Positions 1-11,167 of a stretch of DNA of 64,000 nucleotides are shown one piece after another. A model generated the notes under the pieces. The model was not told the origin of the DNA and searched no databases. It was given only the letters and a program-made list of their open reading frames with translations. The stretch's first letter is position 1. Every line of letters starts with the position of its first letter. Source of the DNA: Larix kaempferi (taxonomy: Eukaryota; Streptophyta; Pinopsida; Pinales; Pinaceae); assembly GCA_027924585.1 (NCBI GenBank), contig BSBM01001383.1, positions 2,194,001 through 2,258,000 of the forward strand, given 5' to 3'. The position numbers and the translations under genes were made by a program.

Positions 1-1318
1 AAGGTGTTCCACACATAAAACTCGAAATATAGAATTCAGAACATTCCTCCTTTTATTAATTGCTTGCTTCTCAAATAACAATGCCTCATAGGCTAGTTTT
101 CTGTTACAACAGTGGGGGAATAGAGAAGAGAAGAATGAAGTTACTTTGGCTCTGTTCAGTGGGGCACCATCATCAAACTAGTTCTCTCCTTTAGGGAAAT
201 CACCTCCAAATCTGGCTGTGGGAGTAGTAGAAGTAGAAGGAGAGTGTAGAATGGTTCTGATATTTGATCTCTGGAATTTAGAAGCCACTAATCTCTACAA
301 ACATCAGCTTATAGAGCTCACTGGAGGTCCTGGGCGTATCTCTCCATAACTGTCTTCATCCTCTAGTGTTCCTCCACCAAATCTAGCTGAAAATATTCTT
401 CATTGGTAGCCTCCTCTTCAACCTGACATTAATTCTTCAATGTTGATCTAAATTGGATGTCAGTGGCTGTAATATTAGTTGCTGGACCTAAATAACACTC
501 ACAAGAAACTCATAGGGCCTTGGGGCACATCTCCCAAGAATAAATTGTTGAGGCACAACACTCAACTAGAGGGCTTAGAGCTCTCATTCATAAATTCTAA
601 TAATGATCAAAAGTTCTTGAATGAAGTTGGAAATATTCTTAAATAGAATTCCTATTGACTTGTTGAGCAAGTTACTTAGCTTGGTGACCTGTGAGAATAG
701 GTCACCCATGAGTGGACATACTTTCCTTGCTTTGCTTGCTTGCTTTGCTTGCTTGCTTTGCTTTGGCTTTCCTTCTTTTTTCCTCTTTTTCTAACTTTCC
801 TTCTTTTCTGAACTTTCATGCTTTCTGGATTTATGCTGCTTTTCCTAAAATATTCCCATTTTCTCATTTTTGGAAACATTTTTGGACTCTAGTGCTTACT
901 TGATTTCTACTCCAAGTAATTCCTCCAACCTTATCCACTAATTCGAATTGGTGAGCCAATTTCTCCATTTATTCAGCATAACAAATAAAATATTAATAAA
1001 AGATAATACAACTCAGAATTAAGTCCAACTTTAGCATTTAATCAATTAATTAATTGCTGTGGTATAATTGCCTCCAAAAATACCGCCTACTCCATTTTTT
1101 GCAACATCTTCCACTTGGGTGCCCTCTTGGCCCACTTGCTCATTATCCATTAGTGTTCTTTATCAAAATTACCTTTAATAAATAAATTTGCCAATTTGTG
1201 AGACTTAGGCTAAAATTAATTCTAAGCAAATAGAATTAATACAATTTAATTCCCTTAGGGGTTGATCTTGTCCCCTTTCACCTATGGTACTGGATGAGCC
1301 AAAATTGGGGACATGACA
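1..1318 (-). repeat. T1 3' LTR, partial
   Basis: This aligns with 6609-7984 over its whole length with scattered substitutions. It lacks about 68 bp present in the other copy near 6775-6842. It ends (plus strand) in GGGGACATGACA next to the reversed polypurine tract. The other end is cut by the window start. Confidence 0.85.
718..770. repeat. GCTT-rich low-complexity tract in T1 LTR
   Basis: Alternating GCTT and GCTTT units form a short degenerate microsatellite. A shorter version occurs at the same place in the other LTR (about 7403-7430), so the array length has changed since the two LTRs were identical. Confidence 0.7.
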
Positions 1319-3438
1319 ATCCTCCCTTCCCAAGATTGCTTGTCCTCAAGCAATGTTAGGATTCCACCAAGCTTCTGGTGCACCACTCTGATTATAATTG
1401 TCCCCACCCACTGAACAATCTGAAAATTAAACTTGGGGCCTTTAAAAAGATATAAAAGAAATGCAAGATGACCATGAAGAATAAACTGCACTGCAAACTC
1501 TATCTACACTAAATCATGAACAAAAATCTTAACCCAGATAAGATAATTGAGTAGAATTCCTGGATCCCACTGCTCCCTCGGTAAGGACCCAAATTTTTCT
1601 ACCCCCTTTGGAAATTTGTCACTCCAAAGAATGCATGGATCCCATGGTCCCTGATGAATACCATCCATTATCACTGTTAGTTTTGAAAACTTATCACTCC
1701 AGGGTATGCCAGGATCCATCCACCATGCTGGAATTGTGCCACTCCCAATGCAAAACTGAATAGCCATGTGACTTCTCCACCAAACATAGAACTTCTTGAG
1801 AGCATGCAAATCAGAATGCATCTCTTGTGCATGTGCACTGGAGACATCTAATGGTTGCAAAATACACCTTCGTTGCTACTTACATGTTAGGACAATGTCA
1901 GTTATAACAAAAAATTTATTGCAAAAATAAAAGAACCTTTAACCTTCCAAGGTCTTCATTGCAATGATGCATCTGCCCATCCAACCAATGGAAGGACAAA
2001 CACTTTTATTTGCTGAACCATATGGAATGTGTTCCGCCATATGTTTGTCTTCCTCAAATAAAGATATCTCATGATCTCTATGGAACTTTATAGGTGCTCC
2101 CCTTTTCATCCAATGGCTCAACTCTCTGCCATTGATCCAAGGGTGCAAAACTCCATCAATTCACCCACACATTGAAGGTAAGTGTAGATCTGATGCCTCC
2201 TTGTCAAACGTTGTTGCATACACATGCATGGGCTTCAACTGCTACGGGTTAAGGAACATGTCATAGGTCTCAATTATAGGATCCTCCTGCTCATCATGTG
2301 ACACCAAGAGGAAGAATCCTTTTACCCAATTTTCATTCCCAAAAATTGTGGCTGAATGTGAAGTGGGGAATGAAGGATGGTGAGCCATGATTTTGAACAT
2401 TTCATCCACTGAAGTTGTGGATGTATCCTCTCCATTTCTGGATGACCCATCTATGGTGAAATCATCTACCTCTTTCTTGGAAGAGGGATTTTCTTCAATG
2501 AACCTCTTAGGTTCATTCTGGAAAAAATCATATGCTTCTTTTTCATCCGCTTTTTCTGCACTTTATTCAAGCACATACCGAATAGACTGCTCCTCATGGT
2601 CCACCCACTCACGAGGTTCCTCCAGGGACCTTTTTATGTCATTTACCCAAAAGGGATGACTCTTAGGAAAAATTGAGGATTCAGTCAATTCTTGCTACTC
2701 TTGTTGGAATTGTTCTATCTTCATTTGTGATTCTAAGAGGGCACTTTGAGTGTATCTGAAAGAATCTTGGGTGGCCAACAACTCACCTTTGAGCTTGTAG
2801 TTCTCTTCTTCATATATGCAAATAATTTCTTCATCATGCAGTGCTGCTTCCCGCAACAACTCAACAAGCTCAAACATGTAATTTTTATCTTAAATCAACT
2901 GTGAGAAATTACCTTTGATCGTGGACATCGCTTTCTGGATATTCTCCATGGCTTCAAGGGAAGATTGGTCTTCCATTAAAGCATCTTCCCAACACAAATT
3001 TGACACTGAAGCATGAGTGTCATGGAGAATTTTCAGGGCCTTTTGGATCTTATGTTCATACATCTTCAATGACCCTGCAAGAAGATGAGGTTCTTGCAGA
3101 TGTTCCTCCTCTTCATTTTCCATCACCGGATCAGTTTCATGGAGTGCACTTGAGGTTTTGAAATCTGATCCATATGTTGCTACTGCAATATATTCATCTT
3201 TTAGGTCCTCAAAAACATAATTTGGGCTACAAATTAAGTGCCCGTTGATCCTTGGTGCACCAGAAAGATCTTCTCTCAAAGTTTCATCCTTCACACTGCT
3301 TTCATTTTTGACACCGGAATTCTGAACCTCATCACTAGGGGGTTCAACCATTCTGAACTTTTCACTAGAAGTGGCCGCCATATCAGATTGACATAATGAC
3401 ACATAAAAATCAGAAATTACTAACTCATCATGTGTCAT
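1282..3438 (-). pseudogene. T1 gag-like ORF, middle and C-terminal part, with stops
   Basis: Four open stretches (3438-2890, 2877-2695, 1860-1504, 1491-1282) all lie in one minus-strand frame, separated by in-frame stops, so this was probably one reading frame. Motifs shared with T2 are HLQEPHLLAGSLK, KILHDTHASVS, AMSTIKGNF and a following leucine/glutamate-rich coil. The C-terminal part has three W(M)DP repeats (WMDPGIPWSDKF, WDPCILWSDKF, WDPGILL) about 22-26 residues apart. The frame runs through the polypurine tract as LLEDKQSWEGR into the LTR. I do not recognise a domain; function unknown. Acidic composition and position after the PBS suggest a gag-type or accessory protein, which is inference. 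Confidence 0.65.
1319..1331 (-). other. T1 polypurine tract
   Basis: On the minus strand a GGGAAGGGAGGAT run abuts the LTR start TGTCATG. T2 has almost the same sequence at 55046-55059. This is the expected priming site for plus-strand DNA synthesis. Confidence 0.8.
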
Positions 3439-3784
3439 GTTCTCCTTCTATGGTGGAATTATGATGGCTTGTTCATCCACCCATTTCTCTGCTTCACACC
3501 CTACTGAGATGTGCTCAATTTCTGCTTCCTTGTGAGGCTCAAGGGGTGACTATAAATCTGAATTATGTTCCTCTTTTGGATCCGATTCGAAAGATGTCTC
3601 ACCATAATCAATCTATCCCATTTCTTCTGCACTTAATTTGTGATCATCCACAAAAAGATCGGGGTGATTTTAGCTTTCACATTACCAACTATCAAATGTT
3701 TGACTGCTGGATCTTCTACTGTGCATTGACCTTCTTCATCCACTTCTTGGAGTAATGGGGCACCAACAAGGTCTTCTTGGTCAT

Positions 3785-4513
3785 TTATTTCCAAGAAAAT
3801 TGATGTCTCTCCATCTTGTGTGGTGCTAGATCACAACCTTTGGACTTCCTTCTTGAAGGAAAACCAAACAGTCTCATAATGCTTGGTTCGGCCAATGGCC
3901 TTGATGAAACTTCCTTCCTGATCCCTTTTCCCTGAGATTGGGATGGATCCACACGTAGTGATGCAACTTCATCTTTAATTTTCCCTCCTTTTGCTCCACC
4001 CGAAGAATTAGGTGTCTCTTGGTTTCGTCCCTTGATTTTTCCTGGCTGTGAGGACACATCTTTATTCCTCCCTTCCATCTCAGCTCCTAGGGGTAAAAAT
4101 CTTGCCTCGACTTCTTTGCACACACCATCAATCATATGTGCAATCCTTCTTTTGCTATCACTATTGTAGGGGTCTTTGAACAACCCCTGAATCTCCAAAT
4201 CACAATAGTCTCTAAAGGTTAGGGACTTATGGATCTCCTTCTTCAAAGCAGAGTACTCCATGAAGTACTCATAGGATTTCTTTGGGTTTTCTCTATTGAG
4301 TATTCTTCCATAACCCCAATTATTCATAGGTAGATCATTTCCTATGTCCTCTTCAAACATATGTTCAACGAGGAATTCATATTCAACTTTCTGCAAATAG
4401 AAGTTTCCAACAGAGGTCATCTCCTCCTCTTCATATGGTTCAACATATTCATCATCATATTGCTCATAAAAATCATCATCAGAGTAAGAGTCTTCTTCAC
4501 TGAACATTGACAT
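3785..4513 (-). CDS. T1 acidic N-terminal gag-like ORF (242 aa)
   Basis: The ORF begins 50-odd bases after the primer binding site and starts MSMFSEEDSYSDDDFYEQYD, rich in D, E and Y, like T2's start MSYYYDESYEYNSYEEYADA. Residues about 90-135 are less biased (EYFMEYSALKKEIH, RDYCDLEIQGLF), followed by a basic, serine-rich tail. A frameshift separates it from the downstream frame at 3438. There is no CCHC knuckle. I know no named family. Its position suggests a gag-like role, but nothing enzymatic is visible. Confidence 0.6.
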   Translation of the reverse strand: MSMFSEEDSYSDDDFYEQYDDEYVEPYEEEEMTSVGNFYLQKVEYEFLVEHMFEEDIGNDLPMNNWGYGRILNRENPKKSYEYFMEYSALKKEIHKSLTFRDYCDLEIQGLFKDPYNSDSKRRIAHMIDGVCKEVEARFLPLGAEMEGRNKDVSSQPGKIKGRNQETPNSSGGAKGGKIKDEVASLRVDPSQSQGKGIRKEVSSRPLAEPSIMRLFGFPSRRKSKGCDLAPHKMERHQFSWK

Positions 4514-4565
4514 GACTGCAAATTCATTAAATTAAGAGTCTTCTTTCCACAGGAGTAGAGGAAAG

Positions 4566-4579
4566 AGATTTGATACCAC
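4566..4579 (-). other. T1 primer binding site (initiator-Met tRNA type)
   Basis: The minus strand reads ATTACA (LTR end), G, then TGGTATCAAATC. This is the common plant Met-tRNA primer site TGGTATCAGAGC with its last bases changed. T2 keeps the unmodified version at 52349-52360. Confidence 0.8.
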
Positions 4580-7500
4580 TGTAATATCCTTGGGAAGATT
4601 CAACCAAGATATTATCTCTAACTTCAAATTTTTCATAAAATTCATTAGTAAAATTTTTGACAATTTTTTCGAGTAGAGTAGGAAGTAAGTGATGGGGACT
4701 GAGGTAAGATATGGAGATGGTAGGATGAACATTCAATTCTGGAAAATGTATGGATTGAGGTGAAGTAGCAGGTTAGGATGTTAGATCAGATATGTCCTAT
4801 GCACCATGTACCATAACCATTCACTTTTCAGCATAGAGCAAGTCTGTGCTTACTTCGAGGCTTCCTGGGCAGCTGGCATATGCATACTGTAATGTCCCCT
4901 CCTATCATACCAGCATGATAGAGAGGATCATTGTGCTACAACTGGGCATCTAGCCCCATGATCTTATTCATAAGAATTCAGTTATTATAAAAGGCATATG
5001 AAGATGCATAATTATTTTAAGAACACAGTGGAAGTAATTTTAAATACACATTCATCACACATTCAAGATATCCATCGATTGATAATTGCAAATTTAACAC
5101 AAGGGAATACTTATCTCAATAAGGTAGTCCCCAACAACTCGCTACGCTTCTGCAACATTCCACCCAACCGTAGGCCAGTGTGCTCCTCAATCTCTCAGCA
5201 CCACGGCCACCCCCGAGCTGGGCATGATCTCCACAAGGAAAAAGGGGAAAACAGGCTCTCACATAGCCAAAGGTATGTCAAAATCAGCCAAGCCAATCAG
5301 AAATTGGGTTTCTCAGGCTGTTAAGAGATGGGTGCATATAACAACAAAAGTGTAAGTGTTGGGCATGAGGAAAACGTTTTCCACAGTGGAATGCATGAGA
5401 TGGGGTTTCAACTCACTCAGAAAAATGTGGAGAAACACAAAAATGAAATTGGAAGATGGGGAATAACCCTGGGAAGCCAAATCCATTTTTAGAAAAACGT
5501 CCCTGGGCATTCTGGGGCAAAAACAACCTCCATACAGTCCCCCAAGTCGTGGCCCTTCTCTCCCCAGCTAATGTATATGCAAAAATGAACTCCCAGGCAT
5601 GGAAAAATGCAGGATTGGGATGAAAACGGGTAGGGAAAGACCCAGCTAGCTCCAACTGCGTGAATGATGAAAGGCTAACCGTTCAACATGGCATTGGGCA
5701 CCAATTCGTGGGTATTTTCTTGCCCAAGGAGACAAAACACGTTTTTCCAAGTTGATGGCCTGCCCATGCACGAATTTGGCTGCCATACTTCTTCAATCCC
5801 AAGACATTAACTGCCCCAACCAATCTTTGGGAGAATTAAATGATTGGGTGCATGAGACAAAATGGGTAGTTGGTGGTTTTATGGGTTTCCCCATTGACAC
5901 ATGGATTAATTCCATTGTCTCAAGGGTTTGAATAATTTCCCTCCCTTTTCCTTGTAGAACCATGCCCTATCTCTTTTGTTGCATAGCGTAGCCAGCTGTT
6001 GGTTTTCCATTAAATTTCGTATTTACATGATGTCTTAATTACATTGTGCTCCACTAGCACAAGAACATGCATCTATTCTAATTTCCGATACATAAAACGA
6101 TAAATCAATGGCGGGGCCTTGGCCGTGAGCTCCTCACCATGACTAAATAACAATATTTACATCATTTACAATATTAATGCAATAGGGTCAAGCTGGGGAC
6201 ATTACACATACTAGACAGGTGGGGATCCTGGGAGTTCATGGTAGAGGTTATATCAGTAAAATAAGTGTTGGTGATGTGTAGGAAAGTATTTCAACAAACT
6301 TGGGAGAGTTTAGTAAGAATTGGGGTTTAAGAGCTCACCTAGGATTGCTGAGCTAGTAATTTTCTAAGCTTTCCAAACAGGAATTAAAGGCTTCCAAATT
6401 ATCTAATTAGGGACTGATATGGATACTATACTGATTCAATGAACTTCTCCAACTGATATAATGCAAAATGAGTTCTTAGAATGGATTTGGCAGTAAAAGT
6501 GGTGAAACTAGTCTAGAATTGACATCAATCTAGCTAGTATTGCATTTTAACATAACAAACTGCTTTAAAGAACCACAAACTCTATTCTGATGTTAATTAT
6601 AAATATGATATAATATTTTCCACACATAAAAATTTAAATATAGCATTCAGAACATTCCTCCTTTTATTAATTGCTTGCTTCTCAAATAGCAATGCCTCAC
6701 AGGCTAGTTTTCTGTTACAACAGTGGGATAATAGAGAAGATAAGAAAGAAGTTACTTTGGCTCTATTCTGGAAGTTAATATCACTCCATCTACAGGTTAT
6801 ATGGCTGATGTTTCTGCACTCTGGGCTGCTGATCTTCAGTGGGGCGCCATAATCAAACTAGTTCTCTCCTTTAGGGAAATCACCTCCAAATCTAGTTGCG
6901 GGAGTAGTAGAAGTAGAAGAAGAGTGGAGAATGGTTCTGATATTTGATATCTAGAATTTAGTAGCCACTAATATCTGCAAACTTCAGCTTATATATCTCA
7001 CTGGAGGTCCTGGGCGCATCTCTCCATAACTGTCTTCATCCTCTAGTGTTCCTCCACCAAATCTAGCTGCAAATCTTCTTCATTGGTAGCCTCCTCTTCA
7101 ATCTGACATTAATTCTTCAATGCTGATCTGAAATAGATGTCACTAGCTATAATATTAGTTGTTGGACCTGAATAACACTCACAGGAAACTCATAGGCCTT
7201 GGGGCACATCTCCCAAGAATAACTTGTTGAGGCACAACACTCAACTAGAGGGCTCAGAGCTCTCATTCACAAATTCTTATAATGATCAAAAGTTCTTGAA
7301 TGAAGTTGGAAACCTTCTTAAATAGAATTCATGTTGAACTGTTGAGCAAGTTACTTAGCTTGGTGAACTATGAGAATAGGTCACCCATGTGTGGACATAC
7401 TTTCCTTGCTTTGCTTGCTTGCTTTGCTTTGGATTTCCTTCTTTTTTCCTCCTTTTATGACTTTCCTTCTGTTCTGAACTTTCCTGCTTTCTGAATTTAT

Positions 7501-7984
7501 GTTGCTTTTCCTAAAATATTCCTCTTTTCTCATTTTTGGTAACATTTTTGGACTCTAGTGCTTACTTGATTTCTACTCCAAGTAATTCCTCCAACCTTAT
7601 CCACTAATTCGAATTGGTGAGCCAATTTCTCCATTTATTCAACATAACAAATAAAATATTAATAAAAGATAATACAACTCAAAATTAATTCCAACTTTAG
7701 CATTTAATCAATTAATTAATTCCTGTGGTATAATTGCCTCCAAAAATACCCCCTACTCCATTTTTTGCAACATCTTCCACCTGGGTTCCCTCTTGGCCCA
7801 CTTGCTCATTATCCATTAGTTTTATTTATCAAAATTACCTTTAATAAATAAATTTGCTAATTTGTGAGACTTAGGCTAAAATTAATTCTAAGCAAATAGA
7901 ATTAATACAATTTAATTCCCTTAGGGGTTGATCTTGTCCCCTTTCACCTATGGTACTGGATGAGCCAAAATTGGGGACATAACA
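4580..7984 (-). repeat. T1 5' LTR, interrupted by a solo LTR
   Basis: In minus orientation it begins TGTTATGTCCCC (7984) and ends ATTACA (4580) next to the PBS. Subtracting the nested LTR and its TSD leaves about 2.08 kb, close to T2's 2022-2023 bp LTRs. Its outer 1.37 kb aligns with 1-1318. Confidence 0.85.
4888..6206 (-). mobile_element. S1: solo LTR, gypsy G1/TG1-like
   Basis: The 1319-bp unit begins TGTAATGTCCCC and ends GGGGACATTACA, a perfect 12-bp terminal inverted repeat. It is flanked by CATAC at 4883-4887 and 6207-6211. There is no interior region, so it is a solo LTR. It shares two blocks with the LTRs of G1 and TG1: the 5160-5220 region (CCACCCAACCGTAGG ... CCCCCGAGCTGGGC) and 6111-6133 (GGGGCCTTGGCCGTGAGCTC). 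By that colinearity it lies in minus orientation. Confidence 0.88.
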
Positions 7985-8517
7985 CTAAATAATTTGAGCT
8001 ATGTTGTCTCTTCATTTCCTTAGGGGTTTTCAATTGTAATAACATGCATATGAGGCATTGACTCTTTTGGCACGAATGCATCTATGTTGATGTCACTTTA
8101 TTTAGATGGAGGGGTTGAGACCTTTGTCGATGTTCCAAGATTTCAATGGTGTGTATTTTTTTTGAAGTTATCACATGAGGATTCATTTGATAGCGATTCC
8201 ATCATCTCTATTTGTTGTTTTTCCCTTTTTCCTAAAAGACCTAGGCCTTTTGGAAGTATCATTCAAATGACATATTTCTTGGCAAACTTTGCATTTGTTT
8301 TCATAATTTAGATCTTAGATCCATACAAAATTATCCAACTGTAGTGCTTGTTACATGGTTAACCTATACTCAATTCAAACTCTACATAGTTTCACGCATA
8401 TGTAATGATCCCACTTTGTACCTTACATATATCATAAGAAATATGTCCATAATATTTCTAGTTCTTTTATGAACTTGACAAGGAGATTAAATGGTTTCAC
8501 CCAAACTAGTGATGTTT
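7985..8517. other. No recognisable feature
   Basis: This stretch lies between the T1 outer end and the 3' end of LINE-B. I see no conserved ORF or repeat. The short plus-strand ORF at 8084-8311 has no recognisable motif. Confidence 0.5.
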
Positions 8518-9197
8518 CTTTTTGACATAGACGGTTAGGGATTGTATTAAAAAAGGAGCTCTAAATCAATCACATTATTACAAAAGCAAGCCTATTGGTA
8601 GCAAAAAAATTGAAATTCCTAAACTAAAACCAACTTCCTCAACTGTCCTATTTTTATTGAGGTTCCAACCTTTTGTCTTGTATTTCTTGCATATCCATGT
8701 ATGCCAGGATAAATACTAACAAATTGATTACTTAACAAAATACAAAAACAATCCATTCTTCCTTGATCTCTGCTTGACAACCACCCCCTTGTGAGAGGTG
8801 GGGATGGATGATGTCCTTTTCCAAGAGCCTCAAAAGGAGACTGGATCTGATTTCTTTAATGAGAGGGGTGGCGAGGCTGTAGAAATCGCCAACGGTTTAA
8901 TTGGATTAGGCACCATGATCTCCTTGGACGAGTCTAAATCCTCCTCTTCCTCTTCTTTCTCATCTTCCTCCGAGTCTTTCATATTTTCATATGTGTCTTC
9001 TTTAGTCTCTTGTTCTTCCTCGAATTTTTCCTTTTCATCTTCCACGGTTGTTTCTATCTCTTTTGATTGTCCTTCTATTGAAGCCTCAAAGGGTGGTGTA
9101 TTGCTCTGAACCTGGTATAGGGGCCTCTTATGTATTGTTGTTCAAGTTGTATTTTTTTTCCAAAACTTCCTGTAGTTCCAAGGTTGCAAATATGTTG
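8518..9197 (-). pseudogene. LINE-B: ORF1 C-terminus and 3' end
   Basis: Continues on the minus strand the LINE ORF1 interrupted at 27511 by G1. Joining across TGTTG keeps an open frame (KSNPNIFATLELQEVLEKKY). About residue 30 onward is a strongly acidic Glu/Asp tract (9045-8900), then a Pro/Ser/Lys tail ending near 8720. The final 200 bases end in a short A-rich tract at about 8518-8560 on the minus strand, like a LINE 3' terminus. No ORF2 follows, so LINE-B is internally deleted or an ORF1-only relic. The assignment rests on the zinc knuckle and DUF4283 parts on the other side of G1. Confidence 0.5.
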
Positions 9198-10163
9198 TGT
9201 AACATCCCCATCCCTCAATCTGACCAACGGGAGGGCACAATAACGAATTACAAGCCTCTAAATTTCTCCCCATAACCATAATTACAAATTCAATGTCTAA
9301 AATGCATGTGTAGATATGTAAATAAAAACACAACGGAAATAAACTCAATCCACACACACATAGCATGAAATTACAAGCTTAAGTATCACAGGCATATAAA
9401 TAAAAAACATTACATATTCAAATACTAAATAATATCTATCTTTAAACAAAGAAGATCTAAGCAATTGGATGCATAAGAGATATTTTCCACCCAACCGTAG
9501 GCACTCTATCCATCATATGCTATTTCTACTGAGAGGTCACCCCCAAGCTGGGCTATGAGGCCACCAGGGTGAAGGAAACATGTACATGCTTCTCTCTCTT
9601 ATCCCACAACCCGTTCTGCTCTCCGTGCTTAGCTAAAATCTCATCTAGAGCTATATAGGGATCTCACTAAGCCATCACAACTATGGCACTCCTTCCAACT
9701 TCCCCACACAACACAAAGAAGGCATTTCCCTTCACTAATCCATAGTTCCCTTAGGAAATCCAACCCTTATAGTTCTTACCAGTGTGTGCAGTAAGAGTCC
9801 AACCTACTGTATGCTATTGGAGAACCTCTTGCAACATTAATTCATGGATTCCCAAGCATCCAAAAGTAGCAGAACTCAATGGGTAAAGGTTCCTAGCTTC
9901 TCCAACCTCTATGCTCACCTACATCCATCTATTTTCCCTTCAAATATAAAGTTGTTTCTCCAAATTCGAATTTATGGGTTACACACAATCTGGTAATGGT
10001 CATGAACAACAATAGGAATCTCTACATAGTGTAGAAATATGCATGAGAGAATGATAGAATGAGTGTTGAATCCAAGGGAAATGAGATGATGGTGAAAAAA
10101 AAACTAACATAGTTTTTTACTATAGAAGAAAAGGACTTCTGGTAGCTGACAAAACTAGCATTT
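9198..10163 (-). repeat. G1 3' LTR, lacking its first part
   Basis: It ends (plus-strand start) at TGTAACATCCCC. It contains the shared block CCACCCAACCGTAGG ... CACCCCCAAGCTGGGC at 9488-9548. Positions 10022-10163 align with 26912-27047 of the right LTR. At 10164 it joins integrase coding sequence directly, so a deletion removed the integrase C-terminus, the polypurine tract and the first part of this LTR. Confidence 0.7.
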
Positions 10164-10164
10164 G

Positions 10165-11126
10165 TTTTATATGTGGATTTAACTGGGATAAAATATGCTT
10201 TCTTAGACATATATTCACCCAACCATGATGGAATCGTTCTATCTCGTAGTCATTGGAAAATATGTAATAAAATCCATGGAAATTACTTCCTATTTCCATT
10301 CCATAATTGGCAAAGGATGCAACAAACTTGCTGGACATTGATGCTCAGCTTTCACTTGTTGGCATTTCATACATCTTGAGATATACTAGCAATATAAATT
10401 TTCATCCCTGGCCAAAAATATTGTTTCCTAGCTATAGCAATTGTTTTATGGTATCCCATATGACCAAAATATGGCATTTTATGGATTTCATCCATAACAA
10501 TTCTCCTCAAGTTTGCCACATTTGGAATATAAATTCTGTTTTTATATGTAAGAAGTCCATCCTATTCTAAAGGATACCCTTCAAACCTCTTTTCAAATTT
10601 TTTCTACTGTAATTTATCCTTTTATTTGCACATACATTTAATCTTCAACAAGATAATTAACAATTTGTTGCCTTAAATTTTATTAACAAGTACTGATGTC
10701 TACCACATGCATTTCATGCATCTTTCTACTAAGTGCATCAAGCAGTTTATTTTCTTTTCATTTTATGTGCTTGATTTCAAATTCAAGCCCACATAAAAAT
10801 TCCAACCATCTAGCTTGCTTGGAATTTAATGTTGGATGCTCAAATAAATATTCCAGACCACAATGGTCTATCCTTAGCTCAAATTTCCCGCCCATTAAAT
10901 AGTTCCTCCACATATTTAAAGTGTGCACTATGGCTGCAAGTTCCAAATCATGGGTAGGATAATTCTTTTCATGCTTTTTCAATTTTCTAGACTCATAACA
11001 TACCACATGATTGTCTTGCATAAGAAATCCTCCAAGTCCCTGTTTACATGCATCTGTGCACACGATACAGTCTTTTTTTGGGTCTGCAATTTTCAGAATT
11101 GGAGCACTTGTAAGAAGCTTCTTCAA
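10165..11126 (-). pseudogene. G1 RNase H and N-terminal integrase, decayed
   Basis: The 11126-10758 stretch is a Ty3/gypsy RNase H: TDACKQGLGGFL, YESRKLKKHEKNYPTHDLEL, AAIVHTLNMWRNYL, ending EFEIKHIK, then a broken KENKLLDALSRKMH. Further left, with stops and frameshifts, lie an integrase zinc-binding remnant (HKMPYFGHMGYHKT then KCQQVKAEH) and the start of the catalytic core (SMDFITYFP, first catalytic Asp; SKKAYFIPVKSTYKTNA). The core then stops abruptly at LTR sequence at about 10164, so the other two catalytic residues are lost. Confidence 0.8.
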
Positions 11127-11167
11127 TAGCTGGAAGCTTTCTTCACATTTCAGTGTCCACTCAAATT

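Larger units (their letters stand above)
1..7984 (-). mobile_element. T1: non-autonomous LTR retrotransposon, left end outside window
   Basis: Two direct copies of one sequence, 1-1318 and about 6609-7984, flank a 3.3 kb interior; they start (minus strand) TGTCATGTCCCC and TGTTATGTCCCC. The minus strand reads 5' LTR (7984 to 4580), PBS, acidic gag-like ORFs, PPT and 3' LTR (1318 leftwards). Without the nested solo LTR the 5' LTR is about 2.08 kb, so roughly 0.7 kb of the 3' LTR lies outside the window. No protease, RT, RNase H or integrase motif was found. The interior matches T2 (50326-57082) in ORF order and peptide motifs. No TSD can be checked because one end is missing. Confidence 0.85.

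Noticed and set aside
4888-6206. DNA transposon, because of 12-bp terminal inverted repeats
   Set aside because: TG...CA ends, 5-bp TSD and shared blocks with the LTRs of G1 and TG1 make a solo LTR the better explanation.
8798-9109. Plus-strand Ser-rich ORF (103 codons)
   Set aside because: It is the antisense shadow of the Glu/Asp-rich LINE-B ORF1 tail.
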